DNA from: Mariniblastus sp.
Lineage (GTDB): Bacteria > Planctomycetota > Planctomycetia > Pirellulales > Pirellulaceae
Direction: 5' to 3'
Length of the DNA stretch: 61,308 bases
Assembly (NCBI GenBank): GCA_023300235.1
Contig: JALZWN010000039.1
Span: 1-61,308, forward strand
Shown piece after piece: positions 7,050-15,740 of this stretch. The translations under genes were made by a program, and so were the position numbers. Below the pieces are notes generated by a model. It did not search any database. It had not been told where the DNA came from and was given only the letters and a program-made list of their open reading frames with translations. Each line of letters begins with the position of its first letter. Within the stretch, counting starts at the first letter, position 1.

Positions 7050-9275
7050 ATGCTACGAACTTCTCAATTGCTTGCGCTCACGGTTTTGGCAGGAATGCTC
7101 GGGATCGCCATGTATGCTTTTGGTTTCCGAGCTCCCTCGGCCACCGCTCCAGCAAATCCCGTTTTAACAGCGACCGCTCTTTCAAGCCAATCGGGCAGCA
7201 TGGAAGGCGAGTTGACCAGCAAACCGTTCGTGTTAGTCGAATTGTTCACATCCGAAGGTTGCAGCAGTTGCCCCAGTGCGGATCGGAACCTCGAAAAAAT
7301 CGCCGCCCAAGCAAAGGCTACCGGACAAAACATTTACACGCTGTCTTATCACGTCGACTACTGGGACTACCTTGGCTGGAAAGATCCTTATGCGGCCAAG
7401 CAGTTTTCCGACCGACAACGAACCTACGCACAGCAATTCAAGTCTAGCCGAATTTACACACCCCAGATGGTCGTCAACGGTCAAACCGAATTCGTCGGGT
7501 CAAATAAAAAATCTTCTCAGCAAGCCATTGAACGAGCCTTGCAAACGAAAACCAAAACCGCCATCTCAGTAAAGTCGTTCGTCAAAAACAACACCGTTAG
7601 CGTCCACTGGAAAACCGCAGGACTTGGCAAAGACGATCAAGTTCAAATCGCATTGGTGCAGAATACCGGCCAACAAAAAGTGAGCCGCGGCGAAAACGCA
7701 CGCCGCACCCTGACTCACGTTAACGTCGTCCGAGCCCACAAAACGATCGCTTCGCCGGGCGCTCAAGGGCGGCTTGAGTTTTCACTGCCAACCGGTTTGT
7801 CCGCCGAAGATTGCCACGTGTTTGCCTTTGTGCAAACCCCAAAAGCAGTAGCCGCGGCAGCAAAAAGTAAAATCGCTGCCGCAGTCAAGCATGACGATTC
7901 GAACAAAGAAATGTCTTCGACTCCAAACATCAACGGCACCAACAAGTCCACGGTGTATGTCTCCGCTTACAAGCCTCCCACAACTCAATCGCAAACTACC
8001 CAGCCAACGCTCGTTGACGAAGAAACTTTCTTGCTTATGCTTTCGCAAGACAGGCAACTTTTTGCGGTGGGGATCGCCGACGCAAAAAAGAATTGGGACA
8101 TTTCGTATGTTCCGATGCTGCTTGAAGTCGCCCGTTTCTTGCCTAGGTTAGAACGGACACGTGTCATGAGCCTACTGGAAGCCCAAACGGGACAGCGGTT
8201 TGGCCAGGACAACAATAAATGGTTGCAGTGGGTTTGGAAACAAGAATTCAATCCGCACCCCGGCTACGGCAACTTCAAAGCCAAAATTTACCAAGAGCTC
8301 GACCCACGCTTCGCCGAGTACTTTGCTGACACGCAAGACGCCAAAATTCGCTTGGACGAAATCCGCTGGGGAGGCGTCAGACGCGACGGCATCCCTCCTT
8401 TGAAAGATCCCAAGATGCTGACCGCCGGCAAAGCCCGTTACTTGGCCGACAACGACGTCGTTTTTGGCATCGAACTCAACGGCGACGCGAGGGCTTACCC
8501 TAAACGAATCTTGGCTTGGCATGAAATGTTCAAAGACACGATCGGCGGCGAATCCGTCTGTGGCGTTTACTGAACGTTGTGCGGAGCTCTGATCGTGTAT
8601 CAGACAGAAGTCAACGGAACTCACCACGAACTTGGAACCAGCGGTTTTCTTTATCGCTCCAACAAATTGATGTACGACCACGCCACCAAATCGTTTTGGT
8701 CGACCTTGCATGGCGAACCCGTCGTGGGACCATTGGTCGGCAAAGGAATCAAACTCAACCGCCGATACCTCGTGACAACGACGTGGGGTGAGTGGAAGAA
8801 ACGCCACCCCGAAACAACCGTGCTGTCACTGGAAACCGGTCATCGCCGCGACTACGGTGAAGGTGTTGCTTACCACAAATACTTTGCTACTGACAAATTG
8901 ATGTTCACGGTTCCCAAGATCGATACTCGTTTGCTGAACAAGGACCACGTCCTCGCGTTTCGCAACCAAGATGAACAACTCGCCGTCGCCATCAAGTTCT
9001 TAGCGAAGCAGCGAGTTCATCACGACAAGCTTGGCTCGCAAAACATCGTTGTCCTTGCTGACAACGACGGTACCAGTCGTGCTTACGATATCGGTGATGT
9101 GAGATTCGCTTCGTGGAATGGAACCGATCAAGCCATCGATTCGAACGGCGGCAAGTGGACCGTCTTGGAAGACTCATTGGTGTCCTCGGGCAAAAAACTC
9201 AACCGAATGCCATCGCACAACGCGTTCTGGTTCGGCTGGGTTTCCCAGTTCCCGACAACTCGCTTAGTCAAATAG
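7050..9275 (+). CDS. DUF1223-DUF3179 fusion, probable selenoprotein (in-frame TGA read as Sec508)
   Basis: The frame is open over 741 codons except for TGA at 8571-8573 (codon 508). Residues about 5-25 are a signal peptide or anchor. Residues about 58-275 are a DUF1223 thioredoxin-like domain with L-F-T-S-E-G-C71-S-S-C74-P and the H-V-D-Y-W-D-Y-L-G-W-K-D-P signature. A helical linker follows, then DUF3179 from about 450 to the end. The family motif Y-C-x-L-C-G appears as Y507-stop508-T-L-C511-G, so TGA replaces exactly the first cysteine. DUF3179 coding continues smoothly beyond it (G-T-S-G-F-L, L-M-Y-D, G-E-P-V-V-G-P-L). A SECIS-like stem-loop follows the TGA. Start ATG 7050 has an AGG about 9 nt upstream. 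The alternative is a nonsense mutation splitting the gene. No selenocysteine machinery is visible in this window. Confidence 0.75.
8571..8573 (+). other. Candidate UGA selenocysteine codon
   Basis: TGA lies in the same frame as both the upstream 507 codons and the downstream 233 codons. It falls at the position I recall as cysteine in DUF3179 proteins, giving a U-x-x-C redox motif. Confidence 0.7.
8575..8616 (+). promoter_or_regulatory. Candidate bacterial SECIS stem-loop
   Basis: The lower stem cgttg (8575-8579) pairs with caacg (8612-8616). The upper stem tctgat (8588-8593) pairs with atcaga (8599-8604). The apical loop cgtgt (8594-8598) carries G at its second position, as in the bacterial SECIS pattern. 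The loop begins 20 nt after the TGA. The two stems are separated by unpaired internal loops of 8 and 7 nt. Energy has not been computed. Confidence 0.6.
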
Positions 9276-9426
9276 CGAATTAGGACACAAACCCGTTCTC
9301 CCTTTTCCAACCAAAGCTGCAAGTTGCTACCGTTCGAGCCGTCATTTAGCCAGTACAAGTGAAGTCAGTACTATCGACAGACGATACGCTTTTAAAATGC
9401 ACTGCCGCTTTTAAAAAGAAGACCTC

Positions 9427-10608
9427 ATGGCTCGCTCAAAACTCTTGTTTGCAATTGGACTCGCTTGGCTGATCATCGCGCCGCCGGTTAGTTCGTCGTG
9501 TATGGCGTTTCAATCTGGCAGTCGAAGCGCCGCTCCAGTAGTCGGGTCGGGCAGTCGAGCCACTTTACCGTCGGTAGGATCGCCATCGTTTGCCACACCT
9601 GAGCGTTCCTTCGCCGCGCCGCAAAGTTTTGGTTCGTCGGTATCTAGCCAACCCGTCTTTCAAAATTTCCCCGATGGTTCACAGGCTCAACCACCGATCG
9701 GATCGTCGACGCTGCAGAGCAACTTTCCAGCGTTTGAGTTTGATACTCCGACGGCTCAGAGCACCGTTTCGCAACCGGCCACTGCTGCTTCACAAAGTTC
9801 ATCCATCGGCATCCCAGCATCTTCGCTAGCGGATCCCGTGTTCGAGATCAGCGATCCGAGCTCACCTTACGCTGTCGACCATTCGGCTTGGAACTGCCTG
9901 CTAGTCCGTTACCTGACCACCGATGTCCAAGGGCTCAATCGAATTCGCTATCGCGACGTGACACTGCAGGACCACAACGCCCTCAAAGGCTACCTCGAAT
10001 ACCTGCAATCGGTCGACACGCGAACGCTCAATCGCGACTCACAACTTGCGTTTTGGTTTAACCTTTACAATGCGAAGACAGTCGACATCGTCTTGGACAA
10101 CTATCCAATTCGCTCGATCCGCCAAGTCAAAACAAAGCTAACCGACTTCGTTGGCCCCTTTGATGACGAAGCTGCGGTTACGGTGCTAGGAAAACCACTT
10201 TCGCTCAACGACATCGAAAGCGGCATCGTTCGCCCGGTTTGGAAGGATCCACGGATCCATTACGCACTTAACTGCGCATCGTTTGGTTGCCCCAACCTCG
10301 CCACGCAAGCCTGGACGGCCGAGAATCTAGATGGCCGACTCCACGCGGCTGCGTATGAGTACGTGAATTCAGGACGAGCAGTAAGCCGAGGGATTCGAGG
10401 CGTTAAGGTTGCCAAGATTTTCAAGTGGTACAACGCGGATTTCGGCGGTAGCGACCAAGCGGTTTTGAATCACTTGCTGCAATACGCCGACCAAAACACT
10501 TCCCGCCTGCTGCAAGGCCAATCAAGCATCGCCGGCTACTTCTACGACTGGTCACTCAACGACGCTCGGATTCTCCGCAAGCGATTATTTGAACCGGTGC
10601 TTCGCTAA
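9427..10608 (+). CDS. Exported DUF547 domain protein with Ser/Gln/Pro-rich linker
   Basis: This 393-residue protein starts with a signal peptide (about 1-30). A low-complexity Ser/Gln/Pro/Ala linker of about 110 residues follows, then a DUF547 domain from about 150. Diagnostic blocks are W-N-C-L-L-V-R-Y-L, L-A-F-W-F-N-L-Y-N-A-K-T-V, S-L-N-D-I-E, D-P-R-I-H-Y-A-L-N-C-A-S-F-G-C-P and F-K-W-Y-N-A-D-F. The two conserved cysteines of the N-C-A-S-x-G-C-P block are present. Enzymatic activity of the family is unknown. It follows the DUF3179 gene by about 150 bp on the same strand, so co-expression is possible. It differs from the DUF547 gene at 3998 by its long linker and signal peptide. Confidence 0.82.
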   Translation: MARSKLLFAIGLAWLIIAPPVSSSCMAFQSGSRSAAPVVGSGSRATLPSVGSPSFATPERSFAAPQSFGSSVSSQPVFQNFPDGSQAQPPIGSSTLQSNFPAFEFDTPTAQSTVSQPATAASQSSSIGIPASSLADPVFEISDPSSPYAVDHSAWNCLLVRYLTTDVQGLNRIRYRDVTLQDHNALKGYLEYLQSVDTRTLNRDSQLAFWFNLYNAKTVDIVLDNYPIRSIRQVKTKLTDFVGPFDDEAAVTVLGKPLSLNDIESGIVRPVWKDPRIHYALNCASFGCPNLATQAWTAENLDGRLHAAAYEYVNSGRAVSRGIRGVKVAKIFKWYNADFGGSDQAVLNHLLQYADQNTSRLLQGQSSIAGYFYDWSLNDARILRKRLFEPVLR

Positions 10609-10790
10609 CGATGATATCCATCGCCAATCATGCGCAGGCAAAACTTAGCATCGGATTTTCACGGATCAACACGGATTTCTGAGCCGTACAAACGTGGCTT
10701 AACGAGTTGCTGATTCATGGGCCACTGGAGCAAGAAACGGCCTAGCGACTAGCAACGGCAACAAGCCATTCAACCTTGACTAAACACCCT

Positions 10791-13061
10791 ATGCGAGAAC
10801 GAATTTTACTTGCTCTGTTCGTACTAACGTTTCCGTTGGTGGCGTATGTTTCCTCGTTACCGTCTCAGCGTTTTCACAACGCGATTACTGAATGGGGTGA
10901 TCACAGTTCACTGGCTTACCAAGAATTCCACGAGTATCGCAAGAAATTCGGAGCCAACGAAGCGGTCATTCTCAGCTGGCCAGGCTGTGAACTTAACGAC
11001 GAACGACTTGAAAACGTTGCCGTTGCAATTGAGACGCAACTAGCAGGCCTCGTGCACAGCGTCTCCTCGGGGCAGCGGGCCTATCGAGCGCTGCGCGAGG
11101 CGAAACTGAGCGAAGAAGTGGCATTGAAGCGGCTGCGAAACGTCTTGGTCAGCAAAGACAGTTTTGATACGGCAATCGGTTTTCAACTGACTGAAAAAGC
11201 GATGGCCGTCCGCAACGATGTGATCTCTCGCCTCGAGACCATTCTGGAATCTGCTGGCGTTGACCCTGAATCCGTGATCTACGCTGGCCTAGGGTACAAC
11301 CTTTACGCACTCGACAAAGAAGGCTTTGAGTCACCGTTTCGAATGGTGCCGCAGATCATACTATTAGCGTTTGCGTTAACGATCTTGTTTATTCGCAACA
11401 TCCGAATGGCGTTCTTTGTCAACGCTCTAGGAATCTACACTGGCTGCCTTTCCTTTTGTTTCGTGTGGCTAGCCGATGTCGACATGAACGCAATCATCTG
11501 GCCCTTGCCAACGCTCACGATGCTGTTAACCGTTTCTGCGTCGCTGCATTTCTTGAGCTACTTCCGCAAGACAGTTCAGATGCAGCCGATTGATAAAGAC
11601 TCAAATCCTCAAACAAGCTTGGACCACCGTCGCTTGATCGCTCGGCAAACCACTCGGTCTGCCGTTAAGCCACTTGTGTGCTGCACCCTCACCACCGCGA
11701 TTGGACTGTTATCATTGCTACTAAGCAGTAGTGAACCGGTACGGCAATTTGGGATGTTCGGTGCGACATCGATCACCGCTGCGAACCTGTTATTGTTGCT
11801 CTGGTTCCCTCCTTTTTTGGTGCTGGCTGGCCGCTTTGATCCGATCAAAAGCCTGAGTAAATCCCAACCAAGCCGGTCACCAACAAACGATCGGTGGAAC
11901 CGTTGGGAAGCGTTTACTCGCGGTTTCCGATGGCCGATCATTTCAATCTGCCTGGTCATTCTTCTTTTGAGTGGCATTGGTTTTCCAAAAATCAAAACAG
12001 GAAGCAGTCTCGACAACTTCTTCCCGGCCGAACACTCAGTGCTCACTTCGGCGCGGTCGATGGAATCGTGTATTGGGCCGGTGAATTCGATTGAGCTTTT
12101 ACTGACCTTTGGTGATGCAAACCCGGACAATGATCGACTCCGACTTCGTTACTTAAAAGCGTTGGCAAATCGCATTCCTTCGCAAACAGAATTCACGTCT
12201 TGTTTTTCTGCAGCAACGTTTTCGCCATCACTTCAACAGTCTCGTAGGCCGGTGCAACGCGCCCTTGAAGACGCACGACTAGAAAAATTTAAGCAAGAGT
12301 CCATCAAAGCCAAACTGATTCATGTCGACGCCGAGAATTCACAAACAACATGGCGGATGTCGTGCCGCTATTCCATTTTTGAAAATCTCAATTTGGCGGA
12401 TCAACAAAAACAACTCAAGCAAATCGCAAGCACGCTGTTCACTCGTGATGGAAAATCGATCCTTGATGGAGAAACGTTGACGACAACGACGACGGGCGAG
12501 TTCGTTCTTTTCGATGAAGTTGACCGTCAGTTCTTTCGCGAATTGATGCTGACCTACGCCACGGCTTTTTCGGTGATTACTTTGGTCGTGTTATTGGTTC
12601 TCAAAGACTTGCGGACTGCGCTGGTCGCGTTGCTGCCGAATCTATTTCCGGCGTTGGTAGTGCTTGGCACGGCTGGATTTCTGGGCTATTCACTGGATGT
12701 CGCTTCGTTGATGACGGCCAGTATGGCATTGGGGATCGCAGTGGATGACACGCTGCATTTTTTGATTTGGCACAAAGAAGTTACTAAATCCAACAGCGAA
12801 CTTGCCTTCAATCAGCACTCGCTCAACGGCGATCCGTCTGTCGTGTCGGCGTTGAGGTACAGCGGCACGGCAATGATTCAATCGAGTATGATTTTAGGGT
12901 TGAGCATCGTGCTGTATGCTTTCTGTGGCTTTTTGCCGACGGTCCGTTTCGGGATTTTGCTTTCGGCGATGATGCTGGCGGCGTTGATCGGCGATTTGCT
13001 GCTGCTACCCGCATTGCTGACTTTGCAAAAACAAACCGTAGCCAACGGTAAACCGCTTTAA
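10791..13061 (+). CDS. RND/MMPL-family membrane transporter
   Basis: This protein of about 756 residues has the duplicated RND plan. There is one N-terminal helix (about 6-20) and a periplasmic loop. A five-helix bundle (about 190-360) is followed by another helix and a second loop, and a final bundle (about 590-750). The last bundle carries S-L-M-T-A-S-M-A-L-G-I-A-V-D-D-T-L-H, the family's proton-relay aspartate motif. Such proteins use the proton gradient to move lipids, hopanoids or drugs; the substrate here cannot be told. I prefer ATG 10791, which directly precedes the first helix, over the TTG five codons upstream. No membrane-fusion or outer-membrane partner is adjacent. Confidence 0.82.
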   Translation: MRERILLALFVLTFPLVAYVSSLPSQRFHNAITEWGDHSSLAYQEFHEYRKKFGANEAVILSWPGCELNDERLENVAVAIETQLAGLVHSVSSGQRAYRALREAKLSEEVALKRLRNVLVSKDSFDTAIGFQLTEKAMAVRNDVISRLETILESAGVDPESVIYAGLGYNLYALDKEGFESPFRMVPQIILLAFALTILFIRNIRMAFFVNALGIYTGCLSFCFVWLADVDMNAIIWPLPTLTMLLTVSASLHFLSYFRKTVQMQPIDKDSNPQTSLDHRRLIARQTTRSAVKPLVCCTLTTAIGLLSLLLSSSEPVRQFGMFGATSITAANLLLLLWFPPFLVLAGRFDPIKSLSKSQPSRSPTNDRWNRWEAFTRGFRWPIISICLVILLLSGIGFPKIKTGSSLDNFFPAEHSVLTSARSMESCIGPVNSIELLLTFGDANPDNDRLRLRYLKALANRIPSQTEFTSCFSAATFSPSLQQSRRPVQRALEDARLEKFKQESIKAKLIHVDAENSQTTWRMSCRYSIFENLNLADQQKQLKQIASTLFTRDGKSILDGETLTTTTTGEFVLFDEVDRQFFRELMLTYATAFSVITLVVLLVLKDLRTALVALLPNLFPALVVLGTAGFLGYSLDVASLMTASMALGIAVDDTLHFLIWHKEVTKSNSELAFNQHSLNGDPSVVSALRYSGTAMIQSSMILGLSIVLYAFCGFLPTVRFGILLSAMMLAALIGDLLLLPALLTLQKQTVANGKPL

Positions 13062-13151
13062 AAAACTCTCCGGCGCTGTGACCTGGCATACCCGACCACT
13101 CAAAGCGCCATTAATCGCCAAGCCAATTTCCAGTAGACTAAGTTCTCGTCC

Positions 13152-13208
13152 CGCAACCTTTTGAGCGACGCGTTTTTCTGCCTTGCCGCAAAGCATTGGG
13201 ATAGGCAC
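13152..13208. repeat. About 60-bp intergenic repeat family, copy B
   Basis: Reads ccgcaaccttttgagcgacg, then a T-rich stretch, then gccgcaaagcattgggat. It aligns with copies A, C and D and is closest to copy D. It lies between the transporter and the methyltransferase genes. Confidence 0.7.
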
Positions 13209-13353
13209 GAAGCCACTTAACGAATTACGGGTGAAATCACGTTTTATCAAGTAAGGACTCAACACTTAGCTCGTCAAAAAGCTTCAAAGTTGAGTTTCTT
13301 CGCCAACAAATTCCTTTGTTTTCATTGCCCCAAACAATCCAAGAGTCAAACAA

Positions 13354-14514
13354 ATGTCGACCATCGAGCAAGATCCAAATTTGAACATAGAAACCTGCGT
13401 CGCTGACCGTTATTCCTCAGCCGCCGAAGCCAGAGAAGAGGCCCTCTGCTGTCCCGTTCAATACAAACCTGAATTGCTTGAAGTCATTCCTGACGAGATC
13501 ATCCAGCGTGACTACGGTTGCGGCGACCCATCGCCATTCGTCAAGCCCGGCGACACCGTGCTGGACCTCGGTTCTGGTGGTGGCAAACTGTGTTACATCG
13601 CGGCTCAAATCGTCGGCAAAGCAGGCAAAGTCATCGGCGTCGATTGCAATGAAGAAATGCTTGGGCTGGCTCGTCAGTACCAATCCCAAGTCGCCAAAAC
13701 AATTGGCTACGACGTAGTCTCTTTTCGTTGCGGCGTTATCCAAAACCTAGGCCTCGACTTAGAGCTGTTCCAATCGGAGCTGAAAAAGCTTGAGTCCGAC
13801 GGCTTGGCCAATATTTTGGATCGTCGTCGGTTGGAGCAAAAACTACAAACCGAACAGCCGATGATCGAAAGCAACTCGGTCGACTGCGTGGTTTCCAACT
13901 GCGTGTTGAATCTCGTTCGCCCGGAAGATCGCCAGCAATTGTTTGCTGAACTATTCCGCGTTCTTAAGGTCGGTGGTCGCGCGGCGATTTCGGACATCGT
14001 CTCGGACGAGACCGTTCCTGAGCATTTACAGAACAATGCGGATCTTTGGTCCGGTTGCATTTCGGGAGCATGGCGTGAGGACGAATTTTTAGCGGAATTC
14101 AAAGCGGCTGGGTTCGAAGGCATGCACTTGGTCAAACGCGAATCCGAACCATGGCAAACCGTCGAGGGCATCGAATTCCGCTCGGTCACCATCGTCGCTT
14201 ACAAACCAGATCCGAGCCCGTGCCTGGAACAAAACCAAGCCGTGATCTACAAAGGCCCTTTCAGCAAAGTCGAAGACGACGACGGACACGTGTTCTACCG
14301 CGGCAAAGCCATGGCCATTTGCGGACGAACGTTTGAGTCGCTCAATCGCGAACCGTTTGCCGACCAGTTTTATTCCGTCGATCCGATCGAAGTCATCGCT
14401 GCCGAATCGGCCGAACCTTTTGCTTGCGGGCCGATGCGTTTCCGTCACCCTCGCGAAAGCAAAGGCTTGGATTACGATGTTACCGAAACATCATGCGGCG
14501 ACGATTGCTGCTAA
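13354..14514 (+). CDS. arsM: ArsM-type arsenite S-adenosylmethionine methyltransferase
   Basis: This 386-residue enzyme would methylate arsenite with S-adenosylmethionine in the cytoplasm. It has the SAM motif V-L-D-L-G-S-G-G-G-K and the ArsM cysteine pattern: a C32-C33 pair, C183 in V-S-N-C-V-L-N-L and C235 in S-G-C-I-S-G-A-W. A C-terminal extension (about residues 285-385) contains V-I-Y-K-G-P-F and G-K-A-M-A-I-C-G, and the protein ends S-C-G-D-D-C-C. As far as I recall, this extension is typical of ArsM proteins linked to arsenosugar synthesis in cyanobacteria. No radical-SAM ArsS is in the window. The nitrilase gene begins 31 bp downstream, suggesting an operon. Confidence 0.82.
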   Translation: MSTIEQDPNLNIETCVADRYSSAAEAREEALCCPVQYKPELLEVIPDEIIQRDYGCGDPSPFVKPGDTVLDLGSGGGKLCYIAAQIVGKAGKVIGVDCNEEMLGLARQYQSQVAKTIGYDVVSFRCGVIQNLGLDLELFQSELKKLESDGLANILDRRRLEQKLQTEQPMIESNSVDCVVSNCVLNLVRPEDRQQLFAELFRVLKVGGRAAISDIVSDETVPEHLQNNADLWSGCISGAWREDEFLAEFKAAGFEGMHLVKRESEPWQTVEGIEFRSVTIVAYKPDPSPCLEQNQAVIYKGPFSKVEDDDGHVFYRGKAMAICGRTFESLNREPFADQFYSVDPIEVIAAESAEPFACGPMRFRHPRESKGLDYDVTETSCGDDCC

Positions 14515-14545
14515 ACGACACCATTGGATTGGGTAAAAGTACGCT

Positions 14546-15496
14546 ATGACAACTTTGAGAATTGCCTTGCCGCAGCTTTATCCGGCATGGCTAGATCGTA
14601 GTCGTGGATTGGACCAAGTCATTGAAACCATCAAGTCGGCTGCCAAAGAGAGCGCTGAACTGATTGTGTTTTCAGAGGGCTTTGTTCCCGGCTATCCCTT
14701 TTGGCTGGACCAATCGGGAGGGGCCAACTTTGACAACCCCGTCCAAAAAGAAATCTTCGCTCACTATTCGGATCAGGCCGTGACGATCGAAGACGGTCAC
14801 TTGAACGCCGTGTGTGCGGCTTTGAAAACAGCCAAAATGGCCTGTTACTTGGGCATCATCGAACGGCCTCGAGATGTCTCAGGCCATTCGCTTTTTGCTT
14901 CCTATGTTTATATCGACCAGACGGGAACCGTTCAGTCGGTGCATCGCAAACTTCGCCCGACTTTTGATGAACGACTTGTATGGTCACCGGGCGACGGAAA
15001 TGGACTGGTCGTCCATCGCTTGGGTGACTTCACCGTTGGCGGTCTGAATTGCTGGGAGAACTGGATGCCGTTGGCTCGAGCTTCGCTCTACGGTCAAGGC
15101 GAAGATTTACATGTCGCATGCTGGCCAGGTAGCCAGCGAAACACAGCGGACTTAACACCCGTATTGGCCAAAGAAGGCCGTAGCTATTGTGTTTCCGTTT
15201 CGGCACTAATGAACCGAGAGCAAATAAGCGACGACATTCCACACGCCGACCATATTCGCAACACAATCAGTGCCGTTTCAGCTGATGGCGGAAGCTGCAT
15301 CGCCGCGCCCGACGGTAGTTGGGTGCTGCCGCCATTGGTCAATGAAGTAGGTATTCGTTACGCCGATCTCGACCCTGCCAAAGTAAGAGAAGAACGTCAA
15401 AGCTTTGACCCCGCCGGCCATTATTCACGCCCCGACGTAACCCAGCTTTCGGTTGATCGGCGTCGCCAAAGCACGGTCGACTTTACAGACGAGTAA
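14546..15496 (+). CDS. Nitrilase / carbon-nitrogen hydrolase
   Basis: This 316-residue enzyme would hydrolyse a nitrile or amide. The catalytic triad is visible: E44 in V-F-S-E-G-F-V-P-G-Y-P, K135 in H-R-K-L-R-P-T and C169 in G-L-N-C-W-E-N. The sequences P-G-Y-P-x-W, R-K-L-R-P-T-x-x-E and C-W-E-N-x-M-P-L-A-R belong to the true aliphatic/aromatic nitrilase branch rather than the amidase branches. No signal peptide is seen, so it is probably cytoplasmic. It lies 31 bp after arsM, probably in one transcript; whether the substrate relates to arsenic chemistry is unknown. A very long hairpin follows the gene. Confidence 0.87.
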   Translation: MTTLRIALPQLYPAWLDRSRGLDQVIETIKSAAKESAELIVFSEGFVPGYPFWLDQSGGANFDNPVQKEIFAHYSDQAVTIEDGHLNAVCAALKTAKMACYLGIIERPRDVSGHSLFASYVYIDQTGTVQSVHRKLRPTFDERLVWSPGDGNGLVVHRLGDFTVGGLNCWENWMPLARASLYGQGEDLHVACWPGSQRNTADLTPVLAKEGRSYCVSVSALMNREQISDDIPHADHIRNTISAVSADGGSCIAAPDGSWVLPPLVNEVGIRYADLDPAKVREERQSFDPAGHYSRPDVTQLSVDRRRQSTVDFTDE

Positions 15497-15527
15497 TTTG
15501 TAATCGCGAGCCCTTAGGAACTGTCCC

Positions 15528-15649
15528 GGAATAAGTTCCGATTTTCCTAACCCGAATGCGTAAGCGAGAGATCATTTTGTCCTGCTAAACCCCTCGCTCA
15601 CGCATTCGGGTTAGGGTTTTTGCCCATTTAAAATCGGGAACTTATTTCC
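15528..15649. repeat. Long imperfect inverted repeat, about 41- and 57-bp arms
   Basis: The inner parts pair cctaacccgaatgcgt-aagcgag with ctcgctcacgcattcgggttagg, with one mismatch. The outer parts pair ggaataagttccgatttt with aaaatcgggaacttatttcc, with two small insertions. An unpaired segment on the right arm separates the two paired blocks. It lies immediately after the nitrilase gene and before a second hairpin at 15682. Possible roles are 3'-end structure or a non-autonomous repeat. Confidence 0.85.
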
Positions 15650-15681
15650 TGCCTGATGCTAAGCTTTGATACAGCCACGAA

Positions 15682-15719
15682 AAAAGCCTTTTGCTGCACT
15701 GCGCTGCAAAAGGCTTTTG
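15682..15719 (-). terminator. Rho-independent terminator, probably bidirectional
   Basis: The arms aaaagccttttgctgca and tgcaaaaggctttt form a strong stem flanked by A- and T-rich ends. It lies about 20 bp beyond the stop of the minus-strand lipoprotein gene and could also stop transcripts from the nitrilase side. Confidence 0.8.
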
Positions 15720-15740
15720 ATGTTTTAACTGATCTTGCAC

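Noticed and set aside
8571-8573. Reading the TGA as a nonsense mutation or sequencing error
   Set aside because: Possible, but the TGA falls exactly on a motif cysteine and is followed by a SECIS-like structure with no other damage in 741 codons. Kept as the main alternative rather than the preferred reading.
10655-10682. Regulatory site cacggatcaacacggatttc
   Set aside because: It belongs to a common dispersed cacggat repeat type also found at 25274 and 27857, so a specific operator role is unlikely.
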